From the NCBI GenBank assembly GCA_016705575.1, contig JADIXX010000006.1, forward strand, positions 419,711 through 483,710: a stretch of DNA of 64,000 nt, given 5' to 3'. Of the stretch, positions 52,320-62,317 are shown piece by piece (the first letter of the stretch is position 1; the number at the start of each line of letters is the position of its first letter). Below the pieces are notes generated by a model. It did no database searches. It saw nothing but the letters and a program-made list of their open reading frames with translations, and was not told the origin of the DNA. The stretch is from Candidatus Aalborgicola defluviihabitans. GTDB taxonomy: Bacteria; Pseudomonadota; Gammaproteobacteria; Burkholderiales; Burkholderiaceae_C. Position numbers and translations under genes: made by a program.

Positions 52320-53197
52320 AAATCAAAACCGACGAGTTTCGGGTCAAGCAAGGCGACCGGGTCAATCTTGCGAAATGGCCAACCGTTGCAAAGCCAATCT
52401 ACAAAACCAAGGCCGCGTACCGTGATCTCCTTGACGCCCAGGTTGATGAGCTGAGCGCGCTCCAGGAAATTCTCTACGCCTCAGATCGCTATTCGGTGCT
52501 GCTGGTCTTTCAGGCCATGGATGCCGCAGGCAAAGACGGCGCCATCAAACACGTCATGTCGGGCATTAACCCGCAGGGATGCCAGGTGTTCAGCTTCAAA
52601 CATCCCAGCGCTGAAGACCTTGACCATGATTTCCTGTGGCGCACCACCCAGTGCCTGCCGGAGCGGGGGCGTATTGGCATCTTCAACCGCTCCTACTATG
52701 AAGAGGTGCTGATCGTGCGGGTGCACCCCGAGATTCTGCAGGCAGAACGCTTGCCATTGGACGCGGTTGACACCAAGACTCTCTGGGAAGATCGGTACCG
52801 GTCCATCGTGGGTCTTGAAGACCACTTGCATCGCAACGGAACGCGGATCGTTAAATTCTTCCTGCACCTGTCAAAAGAAGAACAGCGCAAGCGGTTTTTG
52901 GACCGCATCGACGAACCCAAAAAGAACTGGAAGTTCAGTTCAGCCGACATAGAGGAGCGTAAATGCTGGAACGCCTATATGCAGGCCTACGAGTCCTGCT
53001 TGAGCGCGACCAGCACCAAAACGGCACCCTGGTATGTGGTTCCGGCGGACAACAAGGAAAACGCCAGACTCATCATTTCCGAGATTGTTCTGGATACCTT
53101 CAAGGCTCTGAACATGGACTACCCAGAAACCACGCCTGCGCGCGAACAAGAATTGAAGCTGATTCGTAAGCAGCTGAAGCAGGAAGCCGCGGGTTAG
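52310..53197 (+). CDS. ppk2: Polyphosphate kinase 2 (class III-like)
   Basis: PPK2 enzymes transfer phosphate between polyphosphate and nucleotides. The 295-residue protein has Walker A QAMDAAGKDGAIKHVMSG, NPQGCQVFSFKHPSAEDL, Walker B FNRSYYEEVLIVRVHPE, and the lid KEEQRKRFLDRIDEP. The sequence around HVMSGINPQG fits class III, which can phosphorylate AMP and ADP. Its ATG lies inside atpG with AAGGAAAT before it, so it is translated from the N-ATPase mRNA. This suggests a link between polyphosphate and the ATPase; that link is inference. Confidence 0.92.
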   Translation: MRLKIKTDEFRVKQGDRVNLAKWPTVAKPIYKTKAAYRDLLDAQVDELSALQEILYASDRYSVLLVFQAMDAAGKDGAIKHVMSGINPQGCQVFSFKHPSAEDLDHDFLWRTTQCLPERGRIGIFNRSYYEEVLIVRVHPEILQAERLPLDAVDTKTLWEDRYRSIVGLEDHLHRNGTRIVKFFLHLSKEEQRKRFLDRIDEPKKNWKFSSADIEERKCWNAYMQAYESCLSATSTKTAPWYVVPADNKENARLIISEIVLDTFKALNMDYPETTPAREQELKLIRKQLKQEAAG

Positions 53198-53206
53198 CCG
53201 TTTGCG

Positions 53207-54271
53207 TCAGCAAGCCGGGTCGCGCATCTCCGCCCGAATCGCGTCAATCGCCGCCAGTGTCTCGGGCGTGAGCGTGGTTCCATAGGCGTTGATGTCGTCT
53301 TCCAGTTGCGCCAGCGTGGTCACGCCGATGATGGTGCTGGCCACCTGCCACTTGGTGTAACAAAACGCCAGCGCCATTTGTGTGGGGGTCATGCCGTTGT
53401 CTCGCGCCAGCGCGTTGTAGCGTAGCGATGCTGCGACTGATTCCTTGCGGCCCCAGCGCTGCTTGCGCACCGACTCGTACTTGCCAATGCGCGCATCCTT
53501 GGGCGTAGCCGGCCCGTCGATGCCGCTCTCATCGTACTTGCCAGTCAACAGGCCGAAGGCCAGTGGCGAATAGGCCAACAGCGACACACCCAGGCGGTGC
53601 ATGGTCTCGTCCAGACCGTTCTCCAGCGCGCGGCTGATCAAGCTGTAAACGTTCTGTACCGTGGCCACGCGCGGCAGGCCGTGCTGTTCGGCCAGGCGCA
53701 CAAACTCATGCACGCCATAGGGCGTCTCGTTGGACAGGCCCACGGCACGCACCTTGCCGGCCTTGACCAGCTGGCCCAGGGCGGCCAGCTGGTCGTGGAT
53801 GCTGGTCACTGGTTTGTCGTGGGCGGGGTTGTAGTACATGGCACCAAACATGGGCACTGCGCGGGTGGGCCAGTGGAGCTGGTAGAGGTCAATCACATCG
53901 GTTTTGAGGCGCTGCAGGCTGCCATCGCAGGCGGCGATGATGTCAGCGCCGGTCAGGTCACCCGTGCCACCACGAATCCACGGCATGCCGCGCGCAGGGC
54001 CAGCTACCTTGGTGGCAATCACCAGCTTCTGGCGCAAGCCGGGGCGCGCGGCCAGCCAGTTGCCCATGATTTTCTCGGTAGCGTTGAAGGTCTCGGCCCG
54101 CGGCGGCACGGCATACATCTCGGCCGTGTCCAGAAAATTGATACCGCGCTCGACAGCGCGGTCCATGATGGCGTGGGCAGTGGGTTCATCCACCTGTTCG
54201 CCAAAGGTCATGGTGCCCAGGCAGATGGGGGTGACGTGCAGGTCGCTTTGACCGAGTTGGACGGTTTTCAT
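53207..54271 (-). CDS. NADP(H)-dependent aldo-keto reductase (Tas-like)
   Basis: The 354-residue TIM-barrel protein has the AKR signature GINFLDTAEMYAVPP with the catalytic Asp and Tyr, IATKVAGPARGM, KVRAVGLSNETPYGVHEF, and the cofactor-binding STIIGVTTLAQLEDDI. Similarity is to E. coli Tas. The substrate is unknown. It is convergent with ppk2, 9 bases apart. Confidence 0.9.
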   Translation of the reverse strand: MKTVQLGQSDLHVTPICLGTMTFGEQVDEPTAHAIMDRAVERGINFLDTAEMYAVPPRAETFNATEKIMGNWLAARPGLRQKLVIATKVAGPARGMPWIRGGTGDLTGADIIAACDGSLQRLKTDVIDLYQLHWPTRAVPMFGAMYYNPAHDKPVTSIHDQLAALGQLVKAGKVRAVGLSNETPYGVHEFVRLAEQHGLPRVATVQNVYSLISRALENGLDETMHRLGVSLLAYSPLAFGLLTGKYDESGIDGPATPKDARIGKYESVRKQRWGRKESVAASLRYNALARDNGMTPTQMALAFCYTKWQVASTIIGVTTLAQLEDDINAYGTTLTPETLAAIDAIRAEMRDPAC

Positions 54272-54317
54272 GGCCCGCAGTGTAGCCAGCCCGGCGCACC
54301 TTCACCGTAGCAGGGGC

Positions 54318-56138
54318 TTATTTCCTGCTGGCAGCCTCCTGGGCACGATCTTCCTCCTGCAGACGCAACACGCGGCGCTGCACTTTGCCGGTGGTGGTCA
54401 TGGGCAGGGCGTCCAGAAATTCGATCTCCTTGGGGTACTCGTAAGGTGCCAGACGGTCTTTCACATGCTCCTGCAGTTCCACCGAGAGCTTGGCATGTAA
54501 TTCGGCTGTAGCCCTTGCATCCCCTGCACAGGCAGCTATGAAATCAGAAGCAATCACCACATAAGCCTTCACCAGTGCGCCGCGCTGGGCATCGGGCTTG
54601 GGCACCACGGCGGCGTTGACCACTGCAGGGTGCTTGACCAGGCAGTTCTCGATTTCGCCGGGGCCAATGCGGTAACCGGCGGACTTGAACATGTCGTCGC
54701 TGCGCCCCAGGTACCAAAGGTAGCCATCGGCATCGCGAATGGCCTGGTCGCCGGTGCGGCACCAGTCGCCGGTGTACTTGGCAAGGGTAGCGGCGTCGTT
54801 CTTCCAGTAGCCCAAAAAGACGATGGGGTCACTGTCACCATGCACGTCATAGCGGTTGAGCGCCACGTCGCCCGGCACACCCACTGGGCATTCGTTGCCA
54901 TCATCGTCAATCACCCGCACCTGGTGGCCGGGGTAGGCCATGCCCATGCTGCCGGGCTTGGACGGATACAGCGTGTTGCAGTTGCCGACGATGTAATTGA
55001 TCTCGGTCTGCCCAAACATCTCATTGGGTTTGACGCCCAACTGTTGTTCGCAATAGTCAAACACGGCGTCGCCCACCGCCTCGCCCGCACTCATGATGGC
55101 CTGTAACTGCAACGTAAACTGCTGGCGCACCGTGCGCCGTGGCGTGCCGGAAAAGGCCTTCATCATGGCTTTGAGCGCGGTGGGGAAGAGGAAAGTGTGG
55201 GTGACGCCGCAGTCGCCCATCAGTTCCAGCGCCGTCTGCGGGCTGAAACGCCCGTTGTATGCCACGATGGGGCGACCAAAGTACAGGGTAGGGAGCAGTG
55301 CATCCATCAGCCCGCCGGTCCAGGCCCAGTCTGCGGGTGACCAAAACACGGCCTGTGACCCCGAGGCGGTGTCATTGGGGTCGAAGCCAAACCAGTTCTG
55401 GCTGGCTACAAAGCCCGGCAGGTTACCAATAAGCGCGCGCTGCGCCAGCAAGGCACCTTTGGGATTACCCGTGGTACCGCTGGTGTAGATCAGGATGGCG
55501 GGCTCGTCCGCGCGGGTGTTGACGGCCAAGAAGGTGGTTGGAAACTGCGCCAGGGTGTCGTCCCACTCGCAATCAGCCTGGCTTTGCACGCCATCTGCGG
55601 TGCCCACGCCCACCACGGTGCGCAGGTGCACGCAGTGCTTGCGTGCCAGGTGCAGGTCATGCTGGGCCTGGCCATCGGCAATGGCGACTACGGCTTCGCT
55701 GTCTTGTAAGCGGTATTCCAGAGCGTCGGGACCAAATAGCAGTGACAAGGGCATGGCCACCGCACCCATTTGCAACACAGCCATATAGGCCACGGCCGTC
55801 TCAAAGCATTGCGGCATGACGATGGCCACGCGGTCGCCACGCTCTACGCCCAGGGCTTGCAGGGCGTTGGACAGGCGGTTGGCCTGCTCCTGCAATTGTG
55901 CATAAGTGAAGAAAGTGCCTTCAGCCCTCGTCGAATAAGCGTGGATAGCTATATTTTTGCTAGCATCCGGTTGCGCTGCCCAGCGTGTGCAACACACCTG
56001 GGCGATGTTGAAGTACTCAGGTACCGCCCAGGTAAAGGCCTGGTGCAGGTGGGTATAGGCTTCTGGCGCGCCACCCAACGCCATCGGGCTGCCTCGGGCC
56101 GACGCTGGGGAGATGTCGCTATCTTGACTGGCTTGCAT
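54318..56138 (-). CDS. AMP-forming acyl-CoA synthetase (acetyl-CoA synthetase-like)
   Basis: 606 residues of the ANL superfamily. P-loop ILIYTSGTTGNPKGALL, FGQTEINYIVGN, the hinge YLGRSDDMFKSAGYRIGP and the catalytic Lys in TTTGKVQRRVL are intact. The substrate is probably a short- or medium-chain acid. Two family A repeats are encoded in frame: residues about 59-74 (ASKNIAIHAYSTRAEG) and about 530-545 (DFIAACAGDARATAEL), both in surface-type regions. It is divergent from an alpha/beta hydrolase. Confidence 0.92.
   Translation of the reverse strand: MQASQDSDISPASARGSPMALGGAPEAYTHLHQAFTWAVPEYFNIAQVCCTRWAAQPDASKNIAIHAYSTRAEGTFFTYAQLQEQANRLSNALQALGVERGDRVAIVMPQCFETAVAYMAVLQMGAVAMPLSLLFGPDALEYRLQDSEAVVAIADGQAQHDLHLARKHCVHLRTVVGVGTADGVQSQADCEWDDTLAQFPTTFLAVNTRADEPAILIYTSGTTGNPKGALLAQRALIGNLPGFVASQNWFGFDPNDTASGSQAVFWSPADWAWTGGLMDALLPTLYFGRPIVAYNGRFSPQTALELMGDCGVTHTFLFPTALKAMMKAFSGTPRRTVRQQFTLQLQAIMSAGEAVGDAVFDYCEQQLGVKPNEMFGQTEINYIVGNCNTLYPSKPGSMGMAYPGHQVRVIDDDGNECPVGVPGDVALNRYDVHGDSDPIVFLGYWKNDAATLAKYTGDWCRTGDQAIRDADGYLWYLGRSDDMFKSAGYRIGPGEIENCLVKHPAVVNAAVVPKPDAQRGALVKAYVVIASDFIAACAGDARATAELHAKLSVELQEHVKDRLAPYEYPKEIEFLDALPMTTTGKVQRRVLRLQEEDRAQEAASRK
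54506..54547 (-). repeat. Dispersed repeat family A in the acyl-CoA synthetase gene, 3' copy (in frame)
   Basis: On the coding strand it reads TTTCATAGCTGCCTGTGCAG then GGGATGCAAGGGCTACAGCC, encoding FIAACAGDARATA. Confidence 0.65.
55922..55962 (-). repeat. Dispersed repeat family A in the acyl-CoA synthetase gene, 5' copy (in frame)
   Basis: On the coding strand it reads ATATAGCTATCCACGCTTAT then TCGACGAGGGCTGA, encoding IAIHAYSTRAE. Confidence 0.7.
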
Positions 56139-56164
56139 GGGGGTGTCTTCGTATCATTGGAAGA

Positions 56165-57067
56165 ATGTACCAAGTCAAACGCATTTCCCGTAGCGAGTTT
56201 GTCCCTATACGCAACCTCAAATACCATGTTCAGATATGGGGAAAACCCGCACCCGACAAGGTGCCGCTGGTCATGGTGCACGGCTGGATGGACGTAGCAG
56301 CCAGCTACCAGTTTGTGGTGGATGCGTTTGCGCAAGACCACTACATCATCGCCCCCGACTGGCGAGGCTACGGCCAAACCGAGTCCGGCCCGGTAGACAA
56401 CTACTGGTTTCCCGACTACATGGCCGATCTGGATTTTCTGCTGGACCACTACGCCCCCGAGCAGGCTGTCAATCTGGTAGGGCACAGCCTGGGCGGCAAC
56501 GTGGTCATGCTCTACGCCGGCGTGCGCCCCGAGCGCATTCGCCGTCTGGTCAACCTGGAGGGCTTTGGCATGCCTGCCACTACTCCGGAGATGGCCGCCA
56601 AACGCTACGCAACCTGGATGGACGAGCTCAAAAAGCAGCACCGTGGCGAGATGGCTCTCAAAGCCTACGACACCGTGGGCGGCGTGGCCCGGCGTTTGAT
56701 GAAGACCAACCCACGCCTGACACAGGACAAGGCCGATTGGCTGGCGCGCCACTGGGCCCGCGAAAACCCGCATGGCCAGTGGGAAATCATGGGTCAACCG
56801 GCGCACAAAGTCATCAGCGCCCACCTCTACCAAGTGGAAGAAGTGCTGGCGCTGTACCGGCGCCTGACCATGCCGGTACTGGCGGTGGAAGCGTCCGACA
56901 ACAGTCTGGACCTGTGGTGGAAAGGCAAGTTCACGCTGGAGCAGTATCACGAGCGCATTCAGAACGTGTCCCAGCTGGAGATTGGCCACATCCCTGACGC
57001 CGGCCACATGATGCACCACGACCAGCCCGAGCTGCTGGCGGCTTTGATAGAGCGGTTCATCGACTAA
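56165..57067 (+). CDS. Alpha/beta hydrolase
   Basis: The 300-residue protein has the oxyanion region VMVHGWMDVAASYQ, the nucleophile elbow LVGHSLGGNVVMLY, and a C-terminal His in IPDAGHMMHHDQP. DWRGYGQTESG is typical of epoxide hydrolase or haloalkane dehalogenase-like families. The substrate is unknown. It lies divergent from the acyl-CoA synthetase gene and upstream of prfB. Confidence 0.9.
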   Translation: MYQVKRISRSEFVPIRNLKYHVQIWGKPAPDKVPLVMVHGWMDVAASYQFVVDAFAQDHYIIAPDWRGYGQTESGPVDNYWFPDYMADLDFLLDHYAPEQAVNLVGHSLGGNVVMLYAGVRPERIRRLVNLEGFGMPATTPEMAAKRYATWMDELKKQHRGEMALKAYDTVGGVARRLMKTNPRLTQDKADWLARHWARENPHGQWEIMGQPAHKVISAHLYQVEEVLALYRRLTMPVLAVEASDNSLDLWWKGKFTLEQYHERIQNVSQLEIGHIPDAGHMMHHDQPELLAALIERFID

Positions 57068-57155
57068 AACTGTCCAAGCCCAAACGGGAAGGCCAGATGC
57101 GGCGGCGGGAGAAAATACGCGGTTATTGCAAACAAACAGACCTCAGGACAGCACC

Positions 57156-58260
57156 ATGGACATCGAACGCATCAACCTCATCGGCACCACTCTCGCGGAT
57201 CTGAGCGCGCGCACGCAAGAGTTACGGGGGTATCTTTGACTACGATGCCAAAGCCGAACGCCTGCGCACCGTCAACGCCTCGCTAGAAGACCCCACGGTC
57301 TGGAACGACCCCAAGAAGGCCCAAGAGCTGGGCAAAGAAAAGAAACTGCTCGACGGCGTGGTCGTCACGCTGGACAGCCTGCAAAGCGAGCTGGCGGATA
57401 ACGCCGAATTGTTCGAGATGAGCAAGGAAGACGGTGATGAAGCCGGTCTGATGACGATTGAGGATGAGACCGAAAAGCTCGCCTCCATCATCAAGGACCT
57501 CGAATTCCGCCGGATGTTCAACAACCCCGCCGACCCTCTGCCCTGCTTTCTGGACATCCAGGCCGGCGCCGGCGGCACCGAGGCCTGCGACTGGGCCAGC
57601 ATGCTGCTGCGCCAATACCTGAAATATGCCGAGCGCAAGGGCTTCAAGACCACCATTGAAGACGAGACCGCAGGCGACACCGCCGGCATCAAGGGCGCCA
57701 CCATCAAGATCGAGGGCGAATACGCCTTTGGGCTGTTGCGCACCGAGACTGGCGTGCACCGTCTGGTGCGCAAAAGTCCATTCGACTCGTCCGGTGGACG
57801 CCATACGTCGTTTGCGTCCGTGTTCGTCTACCCCGAGATTGATGATTCGATCGAGATCGACATCAATCCCAGCGACGTACGCACCGACACCTTCCGCGCC
57901 AGCGGTGCGGGTGGTCAGCACATCAACAAAACCGACTCGGCCGTGCGCCTGACGCACATCCCGACCGGCATCGTGGTGCAGTGCCAGGACGGGCGCAGCC
58001 AGCACAGCAACCGCGACGTGGCGTGGAAGCGTCTGCGCAGCCGTCTGTACGATTTTGAGCTGCGCAAGCAGCAGGAAGCCCAGCAAAAGCTGGAGGACAC
58101 CAAGACCGATGTGGGCTGGGGCCACCAAATCCGCAGCTACGTGCTGGACAACAGCCGCATCAAAGACCTGCGCACCAATGTCGAAGTCTCTGCCACCCAA
58201 AAAGTACTGGATGGCGACCTGGATGTATTTATTGAAGCTTCACTGAAGCAAGGAGTTTGA
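57156..58260 (+). CDS. prfB: Peptide chain release factor 2 (programmed +1 frameshift)
   Basis: RF2 ends translation at UAA and UGA. The first part (27 codons from ATG 57156) ends at CTT-TGA (57234-57239); a +1 shift skips T57237 and continues at GAC 57238 to the stop at 58260, giving about 368 residues. SPF (RKSPFDSSGG) recognises the stop codon and GGQ (RASGAGGQHINKTDS) catalyses release. The shift is self-regulatory: low RF2 makes the ribosome pause at the TGA and slip. The internal GGGGGT before CTT acts as the Shine-Dalgarno-like stimulator. Confidence 0.97.
57225..57240 (+). promoter_or_regulatory. RF2 programmed frameshift site
   Basis: CGGGGGTATCTTTGAC carries the Shine-Dalgarno-like GGGGG, the slippery CTT and the in-frame TGA followed by C, matching the conserved prfB site. 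Confidence 0.95.
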
Positions 58261-58262
58261 CG

Positions 58263-60956
58263 ATGACCCGAGAAGGCCACGCCACCGTGATCAACCGCGC
58301 CGACTACAGCGCCCCCGCATTCTGGATCGATACCGTCGACCTGAGCTTTGATCTGGACCCGGTAAAAACCCGTGTTTTGAACCGCATGACCTTGCGCCGC
58401 AACCCCGACGTAGCGGCACAGTCTTTGAAACTCGACGGCGAAGAGTTAAACTTGGCACGCGTGCTGGTCAACGGCCAGGGCACCTCGTTCAAACTCGAAG
58501 GCAACAAGCTGGTGTTGGAAAACCTTCCCGAAGGTACCGAGCCGTTTCAGCTGGAAATCTTCACTACCTGCGCACCGGTCAAAAACACCTCTCTCTCCGG
58601 CCTGTACGTGAGCCAGGATTCGTTCTTTACCCAGTGCGAGGCCGAGGGCTTTCGGCGCATCACCTACTTTCTGGACCGCCCGGATGTCATGGCCATGTAC
58701 ACCGTGACCTTGCGGGCGGACAAAACCAAGTACCCCGTGCTGTTGTCCAACGGCAACCTGGTGGACAGCGGCACGCTGGATGACGGACGCCACTTTGCCA
58801 AGTGGGTCGATCCGCACAAAAAGCCTTCGTATTTATTTGCGCTGGTGGCAGGCCAGTTGGTGGCGCGCGAGCAGCGCATCACCAGCCGCGCCGGCCAAGA
58901 CCACCTGTTGCAGGTGTTTGTACGCCAGGTGATCTGGACAAAACCGAACACGCCATGAACTCCTTGATGGCCAGCGTGGCCTGGGATGAAGCCCGCTTTG
59001 GTCTGCCACTGGACCTCGAACGCTTCATGATTGTGGCAACCAGTGACTTCAACATGGGCGCCATGGAGAACAAGGGCCTGAACATCTTCAACACCAAGTA
59101 CGTGCTGGCCAACCAGGCCACCGCAACGGATGTGGACTACGCCAATATTGAAAGTGTGGTCGGCCACGAATACTTCCACAACTGGACTGGCAACCGCATC
59201 ACCTGCCGCGACTGGTTCCAGCTGAGTCTGAAAGAAGGCCTGACCGTATTCCGTGACCAGGAATTCAGCCAGGACATGTGCGACGGCGTCTCGGCCCGCG
59301 CGGTGAAGCGCATTGAAGACGTGCGCGTGCTGCGCACCGTCCAGTTCCCAGAGGACGCCGGTCCCATGTCCCACCCGGTGCGGCCCGACAGCTACATCGA
59401 GATCAACAACTTCTATACCGTCACCATTTATGAAAAGGGTGCGGAAGTGGTGCGCATGATGCAAACATTGGTCGGGCGCGACGGGTTTGCCAAGGGCATG
59501 AAGCTCTACTTCGAGCGCTTTGACGGCCAAGCCGTCACCTGCGACGACTTTGCCCAAAGCATGGCCGACGCCAACCCCGAATCCAGCCTGTCGCAGTTAT
59601 TGCCCCAATTCAAGCTCTGGTACAGCCAGGCCGGCACGCCGCACCTGGGTGCCAGTGGCTATTTTGATGCAGCCGCACAAACCTACACTTTGCAATTCAA
59701 GCAAACCTGCGCGCCCGCAGCCGGTCTGGCCGACAAGCAACCGTTTGTCATCCCCGTGCTTTTGGGTCTGGTGGGCTCTGGCAGCGGCGCCGCCCTACCT
59801 CTGACGGTGCAGGGCAGTGTCGACGCAGCAGCGGCCAACCACCTGTTTGTGATGACCGGCGATACTGCCGCGATCACTTTCACCGGCGTGCAAGAAGCGC
59901 CCGTGCCTTCCATCTTGCGTGGCTTCTCCGCGCCAGTGGTGCTGGACTTTGACTACAGTGACGCGCAACTGCTGACCCTGCTGGCCTCTGACCCCGATCC
60001 GTTCAACCGCTGGGAAGCCGGCCAGCGTCTGGCGCTGCGAAACGCTATTACTTCGATAGCTACTTACGTAGATTCGACGAGGGCTAGCGCCCTAAATAAT
60101 GCCTATGTGCAAGCCATGCGCAGCGTCTTGCGTCACCCCACGCTGGATGCGGCCTTCAAGGAACTGGTGCTGACCCTGCCAAGCGAGACCTACATCGCCG
60201 AGCAACTGGATGGTGGACCCGCAGCGCATCCACGCGGTGCGCGAGGCCATGCGTTTGCAACTGGCGGTAGAGCTGCAGGCCGACTGGCAGTGGGCGTTCG
60301 AAACCCACCAAGACAACGGCGCCTACCGCCCTGACGCGACATCTGCCGGGCGCCGTGCACTGGTAGGCATGGCACTGGCCAACCTGTGCCTGGCGGCCAC
60401 CCAGACGGGTGATGCCGTGTGGCCGGGCAAAGCGTTGCAGCGCTTCAAGGTGGCCACCAACATGACCGATCGCATCAGCGCCCTGCAAGCGCTGGTCACC
60501 AGCGGTCACGCCCTGGCGGCTCCGGCTTTGGCCAAGTTCCATGCGCTCTTCAAGAACGAAGAGCTGGTACTGGACAAATGGTTTGCCCTGCAAGCCGGCG
60601 CACCCGACCGCAATGGTCTGGTATTGCCTGCCGTGCGCCAGCTGATGGCCCACCCCGACTTCAACATCCGTAACCCCAACCGTGCCCGCAGCCTGATCTT
60701 CAGCTACTGCAGTGGCAACCCGGGCGGTTTCCACCGCCCCGATGCTGCCGGCTACGTTTACTGGAGCGAGCGCGTGTTGGAACTCGACAGCATCAACCCC
60801 CAGGTCGCCGCCCGTCTGGCCCGCGCCCTGGACCGTTGGAAACGCCTGGTCGAGCCGTACCGCAGCGCGGCCTGCGAAGCCCTCAAGCGGGTCGCCGCCA
60901 AGACCGACCTGAGCAACGACGTGCGCGAGGTGGTAGACCGCGCACTAGCAGATTAA
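58263..60956 (+). pseudogene. pepN: Aminopeptidase N (M1), broken by two frameshifts as sequenced
   Basis: Three frames together make one complete PepN of about 898 residues. ATG 58263 has AGGAG 7 bases upstream. The catalytic part has GAMENKGLNIFN and the zinc site VVGHEYFHNWTGNRI with Glu in LKEGLTVFRDQ. Frame 1 breaks near 58920 (QVFV, then GDLDKTEHAM in the next frame). Frame 2 breaks at about 60208, where one extra G separates AEQL from MVDPQRIHAVREAM. Both breaks are single small indels with intact coding on either side. A family A repeat encodes SIATYVDSTRASALN at about residue 600. Confidence 0.88.
60044..60091 (+). repeat. Dispersed repeat family A inside pepN (in frame)
   Basis: This is the best-preserved copy: TTCGATAGCTACTTACGTAG then ATTCGACGAGGGCTAGCGCC, giving SIATYVDSTRASAL. 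Confidence 0.8.
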
Positions 60957-60963
60957 AAAAAGA

Positions 60964-61038
60964 GCCCCCACGCATTTCACTACGTGTAATACGCTGCCCC
61001 TCAAAGGGGCCTGGGTCGCCTTGGGGCGGCCCGGCGGC
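60964..61038 (-). repeat. Dispersed GC-rich repeat family B, pepN-fbp gap
   Basis: The minus strand begins GCCGCCGGGCCGCCCCAAGG and ends AATGCGTGGGGGC, matching 9782-9856 along most of its length. It fills the gap between pepN and fbp. Confidence 0.8.
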
Positions 61039-61058
61039 AACCCAATCAAAGGAAAACT

Positions 61059-62068
61059 ATGGCCCCCAAAATCTCCCTCACCCGCTACCTGGTCGAAGAA
61101 CAGCGGATTGGCGGCTGCATCCCCGCACAACTGCGCCTGCTGCTGGAAGTAGTGGCGCGTGCCTGCAAAAGCATCAGCCTGGCCGTCAACAAGGGCGACC
61201 TGGGTGATGTGATGGGCACTGCCGACAGTGAGAACGTGCAGGGCGAAATTCAGAAAAGCTCGACATCATCGCCAACGAAGTATTAATCGAGGCCAACGAA
61301 TGGGGCGGCCACCTTGCGGGCATGGCCAGCGAGGAAATGGAAGGCATTTACGTGGTGCCCAACCGTTATCCCCAGGGTGAATATCTGCTGATGTTTGACC
61401 CGCTGGACGGCTCCAGCAACATTGACGTCAACGTGAGCATCGGCACCATCTTCAGCGTGCTGCGCATGCCCGAAGATGATCGCGGTGTGGATGAAGGCGA
61501 TTTCCTGCAGCCAGGCAACCAGCAGGTGGCCGCCGGCTACTGCGTCTATGGTCCACAAACCACGCTGGTGCTCACCGTGGGCGACGGCGTGGCCATGTTC
61601 ACGCTGGACCGCGAGCAAGGCTCGTTTGTACTAACCCGGAAACACGTGAAAATTCCAGAAGACACCAAGGAATTTGCCATCAACATGAGCAACATGCGCC
61701 ACTGGGATGCACCCATCAAGCGCTATGTGGACGAATGCCTGGCCGGCAAAGACGGCCCGCGTGGCAAAGATTTCAACATGCGCTGGATTGCCAGCATGGT
61801 GGCTGATGTGCACCGTATTCTGACCCGTGGTGGCGTGTTTCTGTACCCCTGGGACAAGCGCGAACCTGAAAAGCCCGGCAAGCTGCGCTTAATGTATGAA
61901 GCCAACCCCATGGGCTGGATCGTGGAGCAGGCCGGTGGTGCCGCCACCAATTGCCGCCAGCGCATCCTGGATATCCAGCCCGGCAAGTTGCACGAGCGCG
62001 TCAGCGTGGTGCTGGGCTCCAAAAACGAGGTAGACCGCATCACCCGCTATCACACCGAAAGCCAATAG
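61059..62068 (+). pseudogene. fbp: Fructose-1,6-bisphosphatase class I, one frameshift as sequenced
   Basis: FBPase is the gluconeogenic and Calvin-cycle phosphatase. The first frame (61059-61286) ends after NVQGEIQK; the second resumes as LDIIANEVLIEANEWGG and continues to the stop at 62068, together about 336 residues. The metal-binding FDPLDGSSNIDVNVSIG and IASMVADVHRIL are present. A run of four A at 61253-61256 has lost one base relative to the expected EIQKKLDI. Everything else is intact, so an indel error is likely. Confidence 0.9.
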
Positions 62069-62095
62069 TGACCGGGATATAATTTCGGCTTACCA

Positions 62096-62137
62096 GCCGG
62101 TGTAGCTCAGTCGGTAGAGCAGCCTCATTCGTAATGA
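62096..62137 (+). pseudogene. 5' fragment of tRNA-Thr(CGU)
   Basis: GCCGGTGTAGCTCAGTCGGT then AGAGCAGCCTCATTCGTAAT match tRNA-Thr(CGU) through the anticodon loop, with one extra C in the anticodon stem. After GTAATGA the match ends and no T-arm follows. TATAAT at 62078-62083 is a good -10 upstream. A decayed integrase gene starts 180 bases later, so the site is probably an old attachment site. Confidence 0.65.
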
Positions 62138-62317
62138 ACTTGCTGCCTATCAAAAATAGCTTTCAAATCAAAGCGTTAGCCAACCCCTTGGCGAACAATT
62201 CAGCTCATGGCACACTGTGGCACAGTGGCAATGACAATCCCAGAGTGTCGTCGTTTCGGTGCTGGTTAGTCCAGTTCCCTGGCGTCTCCGTGGGAGCAGT
62301 AGCTCTGTGGAGGGCTT

